In this document: positions 46,499-56,276 of the stretch, piece by piece | Layout: the number at the start of each line of letters is the position of its first letter | Position numbering within the stretch: the first letter of the stretch is position 1 | Source: JBFIHF01 sp964411125 | Lineage (GTDB): Bacteria; Myxococcota_A; Bradymonadia; Bradymonadales; Bradymonadaceae | DNA: 63,930 bases | Assembly (NCBI GenBank): GCA_964411125.1 | Contig: CAYPJU010000032.1 | Location: 1-63,930 of the forward strand | Direction of reading: 5' to 3' | The notes under the pieces: generated by a model | Database searches by the model: none | Seen by the model: only the letters and a program-made list of their open reading frames with translations | Told to the model about the DNA's origin: nothing | Made by a program: the position numbers and the translations under genes

Positions 46499-46551
46499 CG
46501 CACTCCTGCGTCCGCCTTGGCCGACCGCCGGTCGTGGGGTACAAGCGACGA

Positions 46552-48711
46552 ATGCCTCGCCTCTTCGCCTCGATGGCGTTCGCCGCGCTGCTCGTCTGGT
46601 CGTCGCTCGCGATCGCGGAGCCGCTGAAGATCTGGCACACCTACCGTGGGGCGGAAGAAGCAGCCCTGACCGCCCTCGTCGATCGCTGGAATGCGGAGAA
46701 CGAACCGAAGGTCGAGTCGCTGGCCCTCCCTTACGATGCCTACGCGTCGAAGCTGACGAGCGCCATTCCCCGGGGAAACGGTCCCGACGTCTTCATCGCC
46801 GCGCACGAACGTGGAGGCGACTGGGTGCGCTCGGGGCTGCTTCATTCCCCCGAGATCGACTACACCCCCTACCATCCGGTGACGGTCGACGCCGTGACGG
46901 TCGAAGGCGCACGTTACGGGGTGCCGCTCGCGTTCAAGAGCGTCGTCCTCTTCTACAATCCGGAAAAGATCGCGACGCCGCCGGCGACCACCGACGAGCT
47001 CGTCGCGATGGCGGAGGCGAACACCGACCGGGAGCGCCAGGAATACGGGCTCGCGTACGAGGCGACCAATTTCTACCACCACGGCGCCTGGCTTTACGGT
47101 TTCGGTGGCGGAGTCTTCGACGCAAACGGCGACATCGATATCGATTCGGACGCGAACGCGGCGTCGATCGCGTTCGTCTACGACCTGCTCGAGAACCGGA
47201 AGGTGATCCCGGAAGAAGCCACGAGCGTGCTCGTCTCGCAGCTCTTCAACGACGGCAAGGCGGCGTTCGTCATCAATGGCCCGTGGTTCATCGGGGACCT
47301 GAAAGAAGACACCCCCTACGCGATGGCACCGCTGCCGGTGGTGAGCTCGACGGGGCTACCCGCGAAGCCGTTCCTGACGGTCGAGGCGGCGTTCGTGTCG
47401 TCGCAGTCGCCGCGCAAGGCCGAGGCGGTGCGGTTCGCGCAGTTTCTGGCGAGCCCCGAGTCCGCCGTGCTCCGCGCGGCCGAGGCGTCGCAGCCGGTCG
47501 CGACGCTCGCCGCGTACGACGATCCGAAGGTGAGAGAGAATCGGGACCTGGCGATGTTTCGTCGTCAGTTGGACGCTTCGGTGCCGATGCCGAACGACCC
47601 TCGGATGAGCTCGATCTGGGAGCCGGCGAACGTCGCGCTTCGGCAGGTGTTTCGCGGTGCGGCGACGCCCGGCGTGGCGCTGCACGCGGCGAAGACACGG
47701 ATCGCGATCTTCACGCGTCCGGCGCCTCCGTCGCAGTCTCCGACGCCGACGATCGTGGTGGTGGGGCTGCTCTTGTTCGCGCTCTCGGTGTTGGTCTTCG
47801 TCAAAACTCGTAACCGGAACATCATCGCGCGCGCCAGGAAGAACTACCCGGCCTACGTCTACCTCGCTCCCGCGATGCTCGCGATGCTGGTGCTCGTCGT
47901 GACGCCGTTTCTGGTCGGTTCGGCGATCAGCCTCTTTGCGCATCGGGGAGGGGAGTTCACCTTCGTCGGGCTGCAGAACTTCGTCGCGATCTTGACGAGC
48001 GCCGACTTCGGGATCACCGATCCGCTCAGTTTCTGGTTCACCCTCGCCGTGACGGTGCTGTGGACGACGTCGAACGTCGCGCTCCATCTGACGTTCGGTC
48101 TTTCGCTGGCGCTCCTGCTCCGCGACGAGTTCCTTCGGTTCCGGGGGATCTACCGGGTGCTCCTGATCATCCCGTGGGCGGTCCCCAACTACATCACGGC
48201 GCTGATCTGGAAGGGGATGTTCCACAAGCAGTTCGGAGCGATCAACGGCATCCTGGGTTGGTTCGGAGTCGAGCCGGTGAGCTGGTTCAGCCAGTTCTCC
48301 ACCGCGTTCGCCGCGAACCTGGCGACGAACGTTTGGCTCGGATTTCCGTTCATGATGGTCGTGACGCTCGGGGCGCTGCAGGCGATTCCGCGCGACCTGG
48401 AGGAAGCGGCGGAGGTCGACGGGGCGACGAAGTGGCAACGCTTCCGCCACGTGACGCTGCCGCTACTGCGGCCGGCGCTGGTCCCGGCGATCGTCCTGGG
48501 CACCGTCTGGACGTTCAACATGTTCAACATCATCTACCTGGTCTCGGGAGGAGAACCGGACGGCGCGACCGAGATTCTGATCTCCGAGGCGTACAAGTGG
48601 GCCTTCACCCGGCAGGAGCAGTATGGCTACGCGGCGGCGTACGCCGTGCTGATCTTCTTCGTGCTGCTCTTCTACTCCGCCTTTACGGGCCAGCTGAAGA
48701 CCGCCGATTGA
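46552..48711 (+). CDS. Fused ABC sugar-type substrate-binding protein and permease (MalE-MalF fusion)
   Basis: A 719-residue protein combining two subunits that are normally separate. Signal peptide MPRLFASMAFAALLVWSSLA. Residues about 23-390 match family 1 solute-binding proteins (LKIWHTYRGAEEAALTALVD, FNDGKAAFVINGPWFIGDL). A membrane span near 400-418 leads to a MalF-type permease with multiple spans. The ABC-contact EAA loop is visible as EEAAEVDGATKWQRFRHVTL. The start at ATG 46552 is chosen because the signal peptide begins there; the frame opens earlier in the upstream gene. No MalG-like permease or MalK ATPase follows, so partners must be elsewhere. Confidence 0.9.
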   Translation: MPRLFASMAFAALLVWSSLAIAEPLKIWHTYRGAEEAALTALVDRWNAENEPKVESLALPYDAYASKLTSAIPRGNGPDVFIAAHERGGDWVRSGLLHSPEIDYTPYHPVTVDAVTVEGARYGVPLAFKSVVLFYNPEKIATPPATTDELVAMAEANTDRERQEYGLAYEATNFYHHGAWLYGFGGGVFDANGDIDIDSDANAASIAFVYDLLENRKVIPEEATSVLVSQLFNDGKAAFVINGPWFIGDLKEDTPYAMAPLPVVSSTGLPAKPFLTVEAAFVSSQSPRKAEAVRFAQFLASPESAVLRAAEASQPVATLAAYDDPKVRENRDLAMFRRQLDASVPMPNDPRMSSIWEPANVALRQVFRGAATPGVALHAAKTRIAIFTRPAPPSQSPTPTIVVVGLLLFALSVLVFVKTRNRNIIARARKNYPAYVYLAPAMLAMLVLVVTPFLVGSAISLFAHRGGEFTFVGLQNFVAILTSADFGITDPLSFWFTLAVTVLWTTSNVALHLTFGLSLALLLRDEFLRFRGIYRVLLIIPWAVPNYITALIWKGMFHKQFGAINGILGWFGVEPVSWFSQFSTAFAANLATNVWLGFPFMMVVTLGALQAIPRDLEEAAEVDGATKWQRFRHVTLPLLRPALVPAIVLGTVWTFNMFNIIYLVSGGEPDGATEILISEAYKWAFTRQEQYGYAAAYAVLIFFVLLFYSAFTGQLKTAD

Positions 48712-48801
48712 GGTCGGGCGGCGACATTCCGTTCCGACTGTAATTTCACGTGACGGTTCGGGCGGCGTTCCTACAATCCGCGCCCGTCGTTCCGAGGACT
48801 C

Positions 48802-50046
48802 ATGAAGCTGCTGTTCATCGCACAATCGCTGGGGGGTGGAGGCGCCGAGCGCGTCGTCTCGATGCTCGTCGGCGAGCTTTCGAAGCGGCACGAGGTGAGC
48901 GTCGTCACGTTCGAGGACGTGCGGGACTATCCCGTGCCCGAGTCCGTCCCGGTCGATTCGCTGGATTTCTCCGCGTACGCGGGCGGGGCGAGGGACTGGC
49001 TGACGCGCGGGGTGCCGGCGGCGCTGAAGCTCGCTCGGGTGGTGCACCGTCGCGATCCCGACGTCTGCATCAGCTTCATGACGTTTCCGAACCTCTTCAA
49101 CATCCTCGCCTCCCAGTTCCACCGAAAGCCGACGGTGCTCAGCGTTCGGGCGGCGCTGTCGAGCGCCCTGCCGACCGGCACGCGGGCGGGGGAGGCGGTG
49201 CGGACGCTCGTCAGGAAGACCTACCCGGGGCGTCCGATCGTCGCGATCTCTCACGGTGTCGGTCGGGATCTGGTCGAGAACTTCGGGGTCGACCCTGTCG
49301 ACGTCACCGCGATCCACAACCCGATCACGCCCGATCGGGTCATCGAGATCGGGAAGCAGCCGCTCCCCGAGCAGTTCGCCGACGTCTTCGAAGACCCGGT
49401 GACGATAACCGTAGGTAGGCTGGCGGCGCAGAAGCGTCACGACGCGCTCGTCCGTGCGTTTTCCGTCACGAAGGAGCGGGCTCCGAATGCCAGGCTGGTG
49501 ATCGTCGGCAGCGGTCCGTTGCACGACCACACGAAGGAGTGTGCCGAGGAGGCGGGATTGAGGGTCTGGACCCAGGCTTCGGGGATTCCCGCGGACCGGA
49601 GCTTCGACGTGATCCTGGCCGGGCGCGTACTCGATCCCTTTCACATGGTGCGCGCGGCCCGGGTCTTCGCCTTCTCGTCCTCGTTCGAGGGTCTGGGAAA
49701 CGTCCTGCTCGAAGCGCTCGCCGTCGGCACACCGCCAGTCTCTTCGGATTGTCCGCACGGGCCGCGTGAGATTCTCGATCCCGGCTACGACGGCCCTCCG
49801 CTTCGCTCCGAACGACGGGACGGCGAGTTCGGCGTCTTGCTTCCGGCTTTCCCCGAGGGGCGTGTGGAGCCCGGTGCTCCGCTCACGAAGCTCGAAGAGA
49901 TGTGGGGGGAAGCGCTGGCTGACGTGATGCTCGATCAGGAGCTCGTCGGGCGCCTCTCGAACGCGGGGCCCGGGCGTGCCGACGAGTTTCGCGTCGAGAC
50001 GATCGCGCAACGGTGGGAAGAGCTCCTCGAGCGCCTACTGCGCTGA
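48802..50046 (+). CDS. GT4-family glycosyltransferase
   Basis: A 414-residue cytosolic glycosyltransferase of the GT-B fold. The N-terminus shows the acceptor-domain motif MKLLFIAQSLGGGGAERVV. The C-terminal domain has VTITVGRLAAQKRHDALVRA and the EX7E-type donor signature in FEGLGNVLLEALAVGTPPVS. It probably adds a sugar to a lipid-linked glycan made by the adjacent cluster. It converges on the asparagine-synthase gene and overlaps it by 12 bp, so it belongs to a separate transcript. Confidence 0.92.
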   Translation: MKLLFIAQSLGGGGAERVVSMLVGELSKRHEVSVVTFEDVRDYPVPESVPVDSLDFSAYAGGARDWLTRGVPAALKLARVVHRRDPDVCISFMTFPNLFNILASQFHRKPTVLSVRAALSSALPTGTRAGEAVRTLVRKTYPGRPIVAISHGVGRDLVENFGVDPVDVTAIHNPITPDRVIEIGKQPLPEQFADVFEDPVTITVGRLAAQKRHDALVRAFSVTKERAPNARLVIVGSGPLHDHTKECAEEAGLRVWTQASGIPADRSFDVILAGRVLDPFHMVRAARVFAFSSSFEGLGNVLLEALAVGTPPVSSDCPHGPREILDPGYDGPPLRSERRDGEFGVLLPAFPEGRVEPGAPLTKLEEMWGEALADVMLDQELVGRLSNAGPGRADEFRVETIAQRWEELLERLLR

Positions 50047-51957
50047 GTCGAACCCTCGTTTCCAAGCGAGATAGTTCACGATCGCCCAGACGAGGCCGCC
50101 GCGATCGACAGTACCGTCTAGATGCTCCGACCAGATCTTCGAGACGCCGACGGGGTCGAGCAGTCCGGCGTTTCGGACGCTGTCCGGCGAGAGCAGGTCG
50201 CCCGCCCAGTCGCGCAAGTCCCCCTTGAACCACGTCGAGATCGGGACTCCGAATCCTTGCTTCGGTCGGTCCAGCAGCTCGCGTGGTACGTCGCGCCAGA
50301 GGAGCTTTCGCAGCGGCCACTTCCCTTCTGGGTGGCGCTCGTTGATCTCGCTCGGGACACGCCACGACAGCGCCATGATGCGGTGGTCGAGGAGCGGGAC
50401 TCGCGCCTCGAGCGACACCGCCATGCTCGCGCGGTCGACCTTGGTGAGGATGTCGTCGTGCAGGTACGACCACTGGTCGATGAGCTGGGCCTTCTTGCGG
50501 AAATCGGGCATCTGGTCGAGCGGTAGTGGCAGAGGCTCTCGCGCGGGCGCGCGGTCGAGGAGGAGCTCGTCGGGATCGCGGGCCACGCTCTGGAGCCACC
50601 GGTAGAACTCCACCGAATCACGCATCTTCAGGACGTCGGCGAGGCTGCCGGCTCGACGCCGCGTCGTGATCCCCGTCGTGCCCGGCATCGACTCCCACAC
50701 GCGGTCCGGCATCACGGCGAGGAGGCCACGAATTCCGGAGGCGACGGGAGAGCGGGCGCCGCGGGGCACCGAGTCCATCACCTCGGCGAGCCGATCCACC
50801 TTGAAGTAGCGCTCGTAGCCGAGGAAGAACTCGTCGCCGCCGTCACCCGACAACGAAACGGTGACCTGCTCGCGGGCGAGCTTCGAGACGATGTAAGTCG
50901 GCAGTTGCGACGGGTCGGCGAACGGTTCGTCGTACCACTGCCACATCTGCGGGATCAGCTCCATGGCGTCGCGCGGCGAGACGTAGAGCTCCGTGTGATC
51001 AGTCCCCAGGTGCCGCGCGATAGCCTTGGCCGCGGGCGCCTCGTTGAACTCCTGTTCGTCGAAGCCGATCGAGAAGGTCTTCACCGGGCGGTCCGACAGG
51101 CTCTGCATCGTCGCGACGACGAGCGAAGAATCGGTCCCTCCCGAGAGGAACGCGCCGAGTGGAACGTCGGCGATCATCCGCAGGCGCACGGCGTCGTCGA
51201 CGACCTCTCGGAGCTCCTCGAGCATCTCTTCGACGTTGGTGTAGGGATTGGCGAGGCCCTGCAACGCCACCTCGCGGATGTCCCACCAACAGTCGACGTC
51301 GACCTCGCCGGCCCTCACGCGCGCGACGTGTCCCGGGCGCAGCGCCCGAACCCCCTCGAAGATCGAGCGCGGTGCACGGATGTAGCCGTGTCGCAGGAAG
51401 TCCGCGAGCCCCTCGACGCTCGTCTCGAGCCGGATACCGGGGTGAGGGCGCAGCGACTTGAGCTGCGACGCGAACGCGAAGACGTCTCCCTGCCGGGTCC
51501 AGTAGAGCGGCTTGATTCCGATGCGGTCGCGCGCGAGCCAGAGCTCCTCCGCCTCTGCATCCCATGCGGCGAAGGCGAACATTCCGTTGAGGAGCGGGAG
51601 GGTGGCGCGTACCCCGAGGTGAGCGATCAGCTCCAGCAGCACCTCGGTGTCCGACGTGGTCGACAGTTCGAGCCCCTCGGGGAGCCGGTCGGTCAGGCGC
51701 CGGTAGTTGTAGATCTCGCCGTTGAAGCAGATGGTCCAACGCCCGTTCGCCGAGGTCATCGGCTGCGCCGCGGCCTCACGAAGGTCGAGGATGGAGAGCC
51801 GACGATGGCCGAACGCGACGACCCCTTCGCCGGTCTCGCGCGACCACGTCCCCCAGCCGTCGGGGCCACGATGGTCCACGCGGTCTGCCATCTTGCGGGC
51901 GATCTCTTCGGGGTCGCGGACTGTGCCGCGTTGGATGAAGCCGGTGATTCCGCACAT
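50035..51957 (-). CDS. asnB: Glutamine-dependent asparagine synthase-like amidotransferase
   Basis: A 640-residue two-domain enzyme. The N-terminal glutaminase has nucleophile Cys2 (MCGITGFIQRG) and the RGPDGWG, FNGEIYNYRRL motifs. The synthase domain has the ATP pyrophosphatase loop LSGGTDSSLVV near residue 270 and SGDGGDEFFLGYERYF. Last gene of a seven-gene minus-strand glycan operon and 3 bp after the flippase gene. Copies in such clusters often amidate sugar acids, or the cluster simply carries the housekeeping enzyme; sequence alone does not decide. Confidence 0.92.
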   Translation of the reverse strand: MCGITGFIQRGTVRDPEEIARKMADRVDHRGPDGWGTWSRETGEGVVAFGHRRLSILDLREAAAQPMTSANGRWTICFNGEIYNYRRLTDRLPEGLELSTTSDTEVLLELIAHLGVRATLPLLNGMFAFAAWDAEAEELWLARDRIGIKPLYWTRQGDVFAFASQLKSLRPHPGIRLETSVEGLADFLRHGYIRAPRSIFEGVRALRPGHVARVRAGEVDVDCWWDIREVALQGLANPYTNVEEMLEELREVVDDAVRLRMIADVPLGAFLSGGTDSSLVVATMQSLSDRPVKTFSIGFDEQEFNEAPAAKAIARHLGTDHTELYVSPRDAMELIPQMWQWYDEPFADPSQLPTYIVSKLAREQVTVSLSGDGGDEFFLGYERYFKVDRLAEVMDSVPRGARSPVASGIRGLLAVMPDRVWESMPGTTGITTRRRAGSLADVLKMRDSVEFYRWLQSVARDPDELLLDRAPAREPLPLPLDQMPDFRKKAQLIDQWSYLHDDILTKVDRASMAVSLEARVPLLDHRIMALSWRVPSEINERHPEGKWPLRKLLWRDVPRELLDRPKQGFGVPISTWFKGDLRDWAGDLLSPDSVRNAGLLDPVGVSKIWSEHLDGTVDRGGLVWAIVNYLAWKRGFDSAQ

Positions 51958-51960
51958 CGG

Positions 51961-53256
51961 TCAATCTTCCTCGGGTCGGGACCAGGAGAGCCAGGGCATG
52001 GGATAGACGCGTGTCGCGATGATCGCGGTCACCACGAAGTACGTCGCATACGCGATCATCGTCGCCTGGGCTGCTCCAATTCCGCCGTAGCGTGGGACGA
52101 GAACGTAGTTGCCGGCGACGTTCACGAAAGAGGCGAGCAGGGTGATTTTCGTCAGGGTGCCCGTCTTCTCGACGTAGAAGAGGTAGCCGGAGACGACCTG
52201 GTAGAGGCCGTGGAACACGCGGCCCGCGGCCAACCACGCGACGAAAATGCCCGCGGCCGCAAACTCGTCGCCGACGAGCACCGTCAGAACGGGGGGCGCG
52301 ACGAGCCCCACCGCCAGCCCGAGCACGACGAGCGCTGCCGAGTACGCGTACGAAGCCTTCACGACTTGCAGGCGGTCGTCGTGCGTTCCCCCCTTCAGTC
52401 GCTCGAACATCCACGGGGTCCAGGCGCCCGAGAACGCGGTCGTGACGAGGGCGACGACCATCGCGATCTGCACGCCGACCGTGTAGATGCCCGTCTCGTC
52501 GAGGCCCACGTAGTGGGTGATGAAGACGCGATCGGCGAGCGTCATCGCCCACATCCCAATCGTGTGTGGGATCAGCGGCACTCCGAACCGCAGCGCGTGC
52601 ATGCAGTGCTCGCGATTGAAGACCGGTTTGAGCCAACCGCCGCGGACCAGGAGCGCGAGCGCGAGTACCGCGAAGACGGCCGCCGAAGCGACCCGCGACA
52701 GGATCCTCCCCTCCCAGTCCATCCCGATTCGCACGATGAAGACGAGCGCCAGCACGAGCTCCACGAGCGTCAGGCCGACCTGCACCAGGGCGTAGGGAGC
52801 CGGTTTCGTCTCGAGCTGCCAGACCGTCAGGCGGATCGTGACCAGGAAATGGGCGGCGGCGAACGCGGGGACGCTCCAGAGCCAGTCCTGCGGGAAGTCG
52901 GTGATCGCCGCCAGCGGCTTGCCGAGCGCGAGGATCAGCAGCGTGAGAACGGTCGTGCTGGTGAAGAGGAGGCCGAGCGCGTTGGCGACGTAGACCGGAA
53001 AGTCGAGCTCGTCCCGGCGGTAGTACTGCCGCGTGATCGACGCGTGAATGTTCACCCCGGCGATCGGAATCGCGACCCCGACGAGCACCGAGAACATCGA
53101 AACGATGCCGTAGTCGGTCGGCGTGAGGTATCGAGTGAGGACAGGCAGGAGGAGGAACGGGAGCGCTGCGCTGGCGATGTTGCCGAGGAAGAAGACCCCC
53201 GACGTCTTGAGGAGCCGATGACTCCAGAGCCGCCGTAGCTTGAGGGCGAGGCTCAC
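51961..53256 (-). CDS. Polysaccharide flippase (Wzx/MATE-like, MviN superfamily)
   Basis: A 431-residue membrane protein of about 12-14 spans that would flip lipid-linked glycan across the inner membrane. The opening segment LLKTSGVFFLGNIASAALPF followed by PVLTRYLTPTDYGIVSMFSV is typical of the polysaccharide biosynthesis family. The start is GTG at 53256, whose GTGA overlaps the TGA stop of the upstream gene by 4 bp. The open frame continues far upstream in the overlapping gene, but the hydrophobic protein begins only here. Confidence 0.9.
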   Translation of the reverse strand: MSLALKLRRLWSHRLLKTSGVFFLGNIASAALPFLLLPVLTRYLTPTDYGIVSMFSVLVGVAIPIAGVNIHASITRQYYRRDELDFPVYVANALGLLFTSTTVLTLLILALGKPLAAITDFPQDWLWSVPAFAAAHFLVTIRLTVWQLETKPAPYALVQVGLTLVELVLALVFIVRIGMDWEGRILSRVASAAVFAVLALALLVRGGWLKPVFNREHCMHALRFGVPLIPHTIGMWAMTLADRVFITHYVGLDETGIYTVGVQIAMVVALVTTAFSGAWTPWMFERLKGGTHDDRLQVVKASYAYSAALVVLGLAVGLVAPPVLTVLVGDEFAAAGIFVAWLAAGRVFHGLYQVVSGYLFYVEKTGTLTKITLLASFVNVAGNYVLVPRYGGIGAAQATMIAYATYFVVTAIIATRVYPMPWLSWSRPEED

Positions 53257-54179
53257 TGGGCATCGTCCTCGAGCACGGATTCGTAGCGAACGCGGGGGTA
53301 GACGTCGAGGAACCCGCCAGCCGTAGCGTTGAGCACCACCACGCCGGCTCGACGAGCAGCGTCGCGGATCGCCTCGTGGCCTTGCCACACGCGCTCGGCA
53401 TAACGGATCGTCGCCAGGTAGCTCGAGCGATGCTCCGAGTCGGACAGCGCCTTTTGCTGCGCGAGCGTCTTCCCCTCGTAGAAGTGCGCATCCTTGTCGG
53501 CATCGGCGAGCCAACTGTGGTCGGCGCCGAGCAGATAGATCGGCGAGCAACCCATGTAGATCGCGGCCATGATCGAGGTCTGCAGCACCGTCGGCGGCGA
53601 CGGGATGAGCTGCGTGAGGTCGATGCGGTCGATCGTCGAGCCCGGGAGGTACGCGTCGATCGCCAGATAGCGCGTGCGATCGGGCGGCAAGAGGTGCTGG
53701 TCCTCCACGACCGCCCGCCCCTGCACCGGGACGAAGAACTCCGACTCCCCAACCCGCTCGGTGAGGCCCTCGAAGAACGCGCGCGAACCGTCGGAGCCGT
53801 CGAAGAAGAGGCCGTCGGTCACCAGGTAGTAGTCGGGCGACCAGGTGTCGAGGATCGGGTGGCGGTAGAACGCGTTCATTCCGAACGTGATCTCGTCCGC
53901 CAACGGCGCGAGATCCTGCTGCTTGAGCGACGGGCCCGTCGCGACGATGAACGCGCGCCGACCCCTGTGTCGCCCCTCGATCTCGGCGTTCTGCCGAACC
54001 TTCGCGCGGTCGGCGTCCGACAGCCGCTCCCACGCTTCGACCGCGAGCAGTCGGCGCGACCAGCTCTCGAACTGTCCGGACGCGGCTTCCAGCGCGACAC
54101 GGCTTGCGCGGCGACCGACCCCGACGGGGCCCGTCTCCGACCAGGCGCGCTGAACTTTCGATGCGAAATCGTCGCTCAT
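53253..54179 (-). CDS. DUF115/Maf-like protein, possible nonulosonate transferase
   Basis: A 308-residue protein with the DUF115 (MptE/Maf-like) signature GRRAFIVATGPSLKQQDLAP. Further conserved blocks are ITFGMNAFYRHP, LVTDGLFFDG and YLLGADHSW. In flagellated bacteria, Maf proteins with this domain transfer legionaminic or pseudaminic acid to flagellin. The gene here sits inside a nonulosonate operon, between the nucleotidyltransferase (7 bp) and the flippase (overlap), so a transferase role is a reasonable inference. Start ATG 54179 (MSDDFASKV). A non-transferase role of DUF115 proteins cannot be excluded. Confidence 0.75.
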   Translation of the reverse strand: MSDDFASKVQRAWSETGPVGVGRRASRVALEAASGQFESWSRRLLAVEAWERLSDADRAKVRQNAEIEGRHRGRRAFIVATGPSLKQQDLAPLADEITFGMNAFYRHPILDTWSPDYYLVTDGLFFDGSDGSRAFFEGLTERVGESEFFVPVQGRAVVEDQHLLPPDRTRYLAIDAYLPGSTIDRIDLTQLIPSPPTVLQTSIMAAIYMGCSPIYLLGADHSWLADADKDAHFYEGKTLAQQKALSDSEHRSSYLATIRYAERVWQGHEAIRDAARRAGVVVLNATAGGFLDVYPRVRYESVLEDDAQ

Positions 54180-54186
54180 ACCGTCA

Positions 54187-55290
54187 CTACCGGGGCTCTT
54201 CGCCTGAGAGCAGGCTCTCGGCACGGGCGAGGTCGACGGGCCGTCCCACGTCGATCCACTGCTCGACGATCGGGAAACTCACGACGGGGTGACCCTCGGC
54301 GACCGCTACGTCGATGAGGGTCGTGATGTCGTAGTACTCCCCCCGAGGGATGAACTTCAACAGCGTCGGATCGACGATGTAGATCCCGGCGTTGACGAAG
54401 AAATCGAAGTTCGGCTTCTCCGACAGCTTCGCCACGCGGAGCCCCTCCACCTCGACGACCCCGTACGGAACTTCGAAGCCGTAGTGCCGCACCGCGACGG
54501 TCAGGGCCGCCTCGTTCTCTTCGTGGAAGCGGAACATCCCGGCCGCGTCGAAATCGGTCAGAAGATCGCCGTTCATCACCAGGAACGGTTCTTCGATCTT
54601 TCCTTCGAGGTACTTGAGCCCGCCCGCGGTCCCGAGCCGCTTCTCTTCGCGGATGTACTCGATCTCGACGCCCCAGTCGGCCCCGTCGGCGAAGTGGGCC
54701 TCGATCAGCTCGGCCAGATAACGCGTCGAGATGTAGATGTCGTGAAGCCCCGAGTCGCGCAGGTGCTCGACGATGTGCTCGAGGATCGGCTTTCCCCCCA
54801 CCGGGATGAGCGGTTTCGGGGTCGACTGCGTCAGGTCCCCGAGCCGACTTCCGAGGCCCCCCGCCATCACGACCGCGCAATGCTTGCGAAGATCGGCGCT
54901 GGGGTGGGCGCTTCGGCGCCGGGGCTCGGGTTCGCCTGCCGTCGCCGGATCCACGTCTTGCGGGAAGTGGACCTGGACGAGGACACCGTCGGCGTCGAGC
55001 ACGGGCACCTGGCGGATGCGGCGGGCGCGGCTCAGCTCGAGGACCTCCGACTGCGGAGTCTGCGGGGTGACGGTCGTCGGGGTGGTCGTCATGAACGTCG
55101 AGCAACGGGTCTCGAACGTCGCTCCGCCGAGCAGTGCTCGGCGAATGTCGCCATCGGTCACCGTCCCGAGGAGGTGGCGTCCGTCATCCACGACGAGGAC
55201 GATCCCGGCGAGGTTCCGGTTGAGCGCCTCCATCGCGTCGCGGATCGTCGCCTCGGATCCGATGCAGAGAGCTTCCAGCTCGGCGGCCAT
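54187..55290 (-). CDS. CBS-domain sugar-1-phosphate nucleotidyltransferase (PtmE-like)
   Basis: A 367-residue enzyme. An N-terminal CBS pair (about 5-125; IRDAMEALNRNLAGIVLVVD, VTDGDIRRALL) is followed by a nucleotidyltransferase domain with the signature VVMAGGLGSRLGDLTQSTPKPL and GKPILEHIV. The NGDLLTDFD motif marks the metal site. This CBS-NTP_transferase architecture is that of PtmE, which makes GDP-glucosamine in Campylobacter legionaminic-acid synthesis. Base specificity cannot be read by eye. Start ATG 55290, 2 bp after the dehydratase stop. Confidence 0.87.
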   Translation of the reverse strand: MAAELEALCIGSEATIRDAMEALNRNLAGIVLVVDDGRHLLGTVTDGDIRRALLGGATFETRCSTFMTTTPTTVTPQTPQSEVLELSRARRIRQVPVLDADGVLVQVHFPQDVDPATAGEPEPRRRSAHPSADLRKHCAVVMAGGLGSRLGDLTQSTPKPLIPVGGKPILEHIVEHLRDSGLHDIYISTRYLAELIEAHFADGADWGVEIEYIREEKRLGTAGGLKYLEGKIEEPFLVMNGDLLTDFDAAGMFRFHEENEAALTVAVRHYGFEVPYGVVEVEGLRVAKLSEKPNFDFFVNAGIYIVDPTLLKFIPRGEYYDITTLIDVAVAEGHPVVSFPIVEQWIDVGRPVDLARAESLLSGEEPR

Positions 55291-55292
55291 GC

Positions 55293-56276
55293 TCAGATCC
55301 TGTACTCGTCGGGGCGGAAGCGGTCGAGGTGCCCGCGGATCCATTCGATCGTCTCGGCGAGCCCGTCGTCCAGCGTGTACTGCGGAGTCCAGCCAAACGT
55401 CTTCTCCGCCAGCTCGCGCGAGGCGAGCAGCCGGTTGACCTCGCTCTTCGCCGGGCGAATCCGCTTCTCGTCGGTCACGAGCTTCGCGTCGCTCCCGGTG
55501 AGACCTTTCAGCTTCTCGAGCAGCTCGCCGATCGAGATGTCCTGCCCGTTGCCGATGTTGATCGGGGTGCCGTAGGGAACATCCTTCGTCATCATCTCGA
55601 AGAACCCGCGCGCCGTGTCCTTCACGTAGGTGAGATCGCGACGTGGGTCGAGGTTTCCGAGCTGGATCTCGTCGCGCGTCAGCAACTGCACGATGATCGT
55701 CGGGATGATCGCGCGCATCGACTGCCGGGGTCCGTAGGTGTTGAACGGACGAAGGATCGCGACCGGTAGATCGAACGAGCGGTAGTAGCTCTCGGCGAGG
55801 AAGTCTGCCGCGATCTTGCTCGCCGAGTACGGCGACTGGCCCTGTTTGGGATGCTCTTCGTCGATCGGGACGTACTGCGCGGTGCCGTAGACCTCGGAGG
55901 TAGAGGTGGTGACGACGCGCTCGATCGACGACTCCGCCCGCGCCGCGTTCAGGACGTTCGTCGTCCCGACGGCGTTCACCTGCACGAAGTCGGTCGGGTT
56001 CACGTACGAATACGGGATCGCGATGAGGGCCCCCAGGTGAAGCACGCTGCTGCAGCCCGCCACCGCTCTTCGGACGGACTCGGCGTCGCGCAGGTCGCCC
56101 CAGACGACCTCGACCGAGTCGAGAACTTCTGCCGGGACGTCGTCCAGGTTCCCGCGGTCGCCGCGGGAGTTGTAGCGAAGGTACGCCCGCACGTCGTAGC
56201 CCTTTTCCACGAGCAGCTCGACGAGATGGCTGCCGATGAAGCCACCGGCACCGGTCACGAGTACTGTCTTGTTCAT
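55293..56276 (-). CDS. legB: NAD-dependent 4,6-dehydratase, LegB-like
   Basis: A 327-residue extended short-chain dehydrogenase. The Rossmann motif VTGAGGFIGSHLVELL and the catalytic Tyr/Lys in SPYSASKIAADF are present, and RPFNTYGPRQSMRAIIPTII is typical of the sugar-nucleotide 4,6-dehydratase group. In the legionaminate route it converts a nucleotide-linked GlcNAc to its 4-keto-6-deoxy form. Start ATG 56276 with GAGGA upstream; the frame is open 29 codons further. A 114-bp gap separates it from the synthase gene. Confidence 0.88.
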   Translation of the reverse strand: MNKTVLVTGAGGFIGSHLVELLVEKGYDVRAYLRYNSRGDRGNLDDVPAEVLDSVEVVWGDLRDAESVRRAVAGCSSVLHLGALIAIPYSYVNPTDFVQVNAVGTTNVLNAARAESSIERVVTTSTSEVYGTAQYVPIDEEHPKQGQSPYSASKIAADFLAESYYRSFDLPVAILRPFNTYGPRQSMRAIIPTIIVQLLTRDEIQLGNLDPRRDLTYVKDTARGFFEMMTKDVPYGTPINIGNGQDISIGELLEKLKGLTGSDAKLVTDEKRIRPAKSEVNRLLASRELAEKTFGWTPQYTLDDGLAETIEWIRGHLDRFRPDEYRI

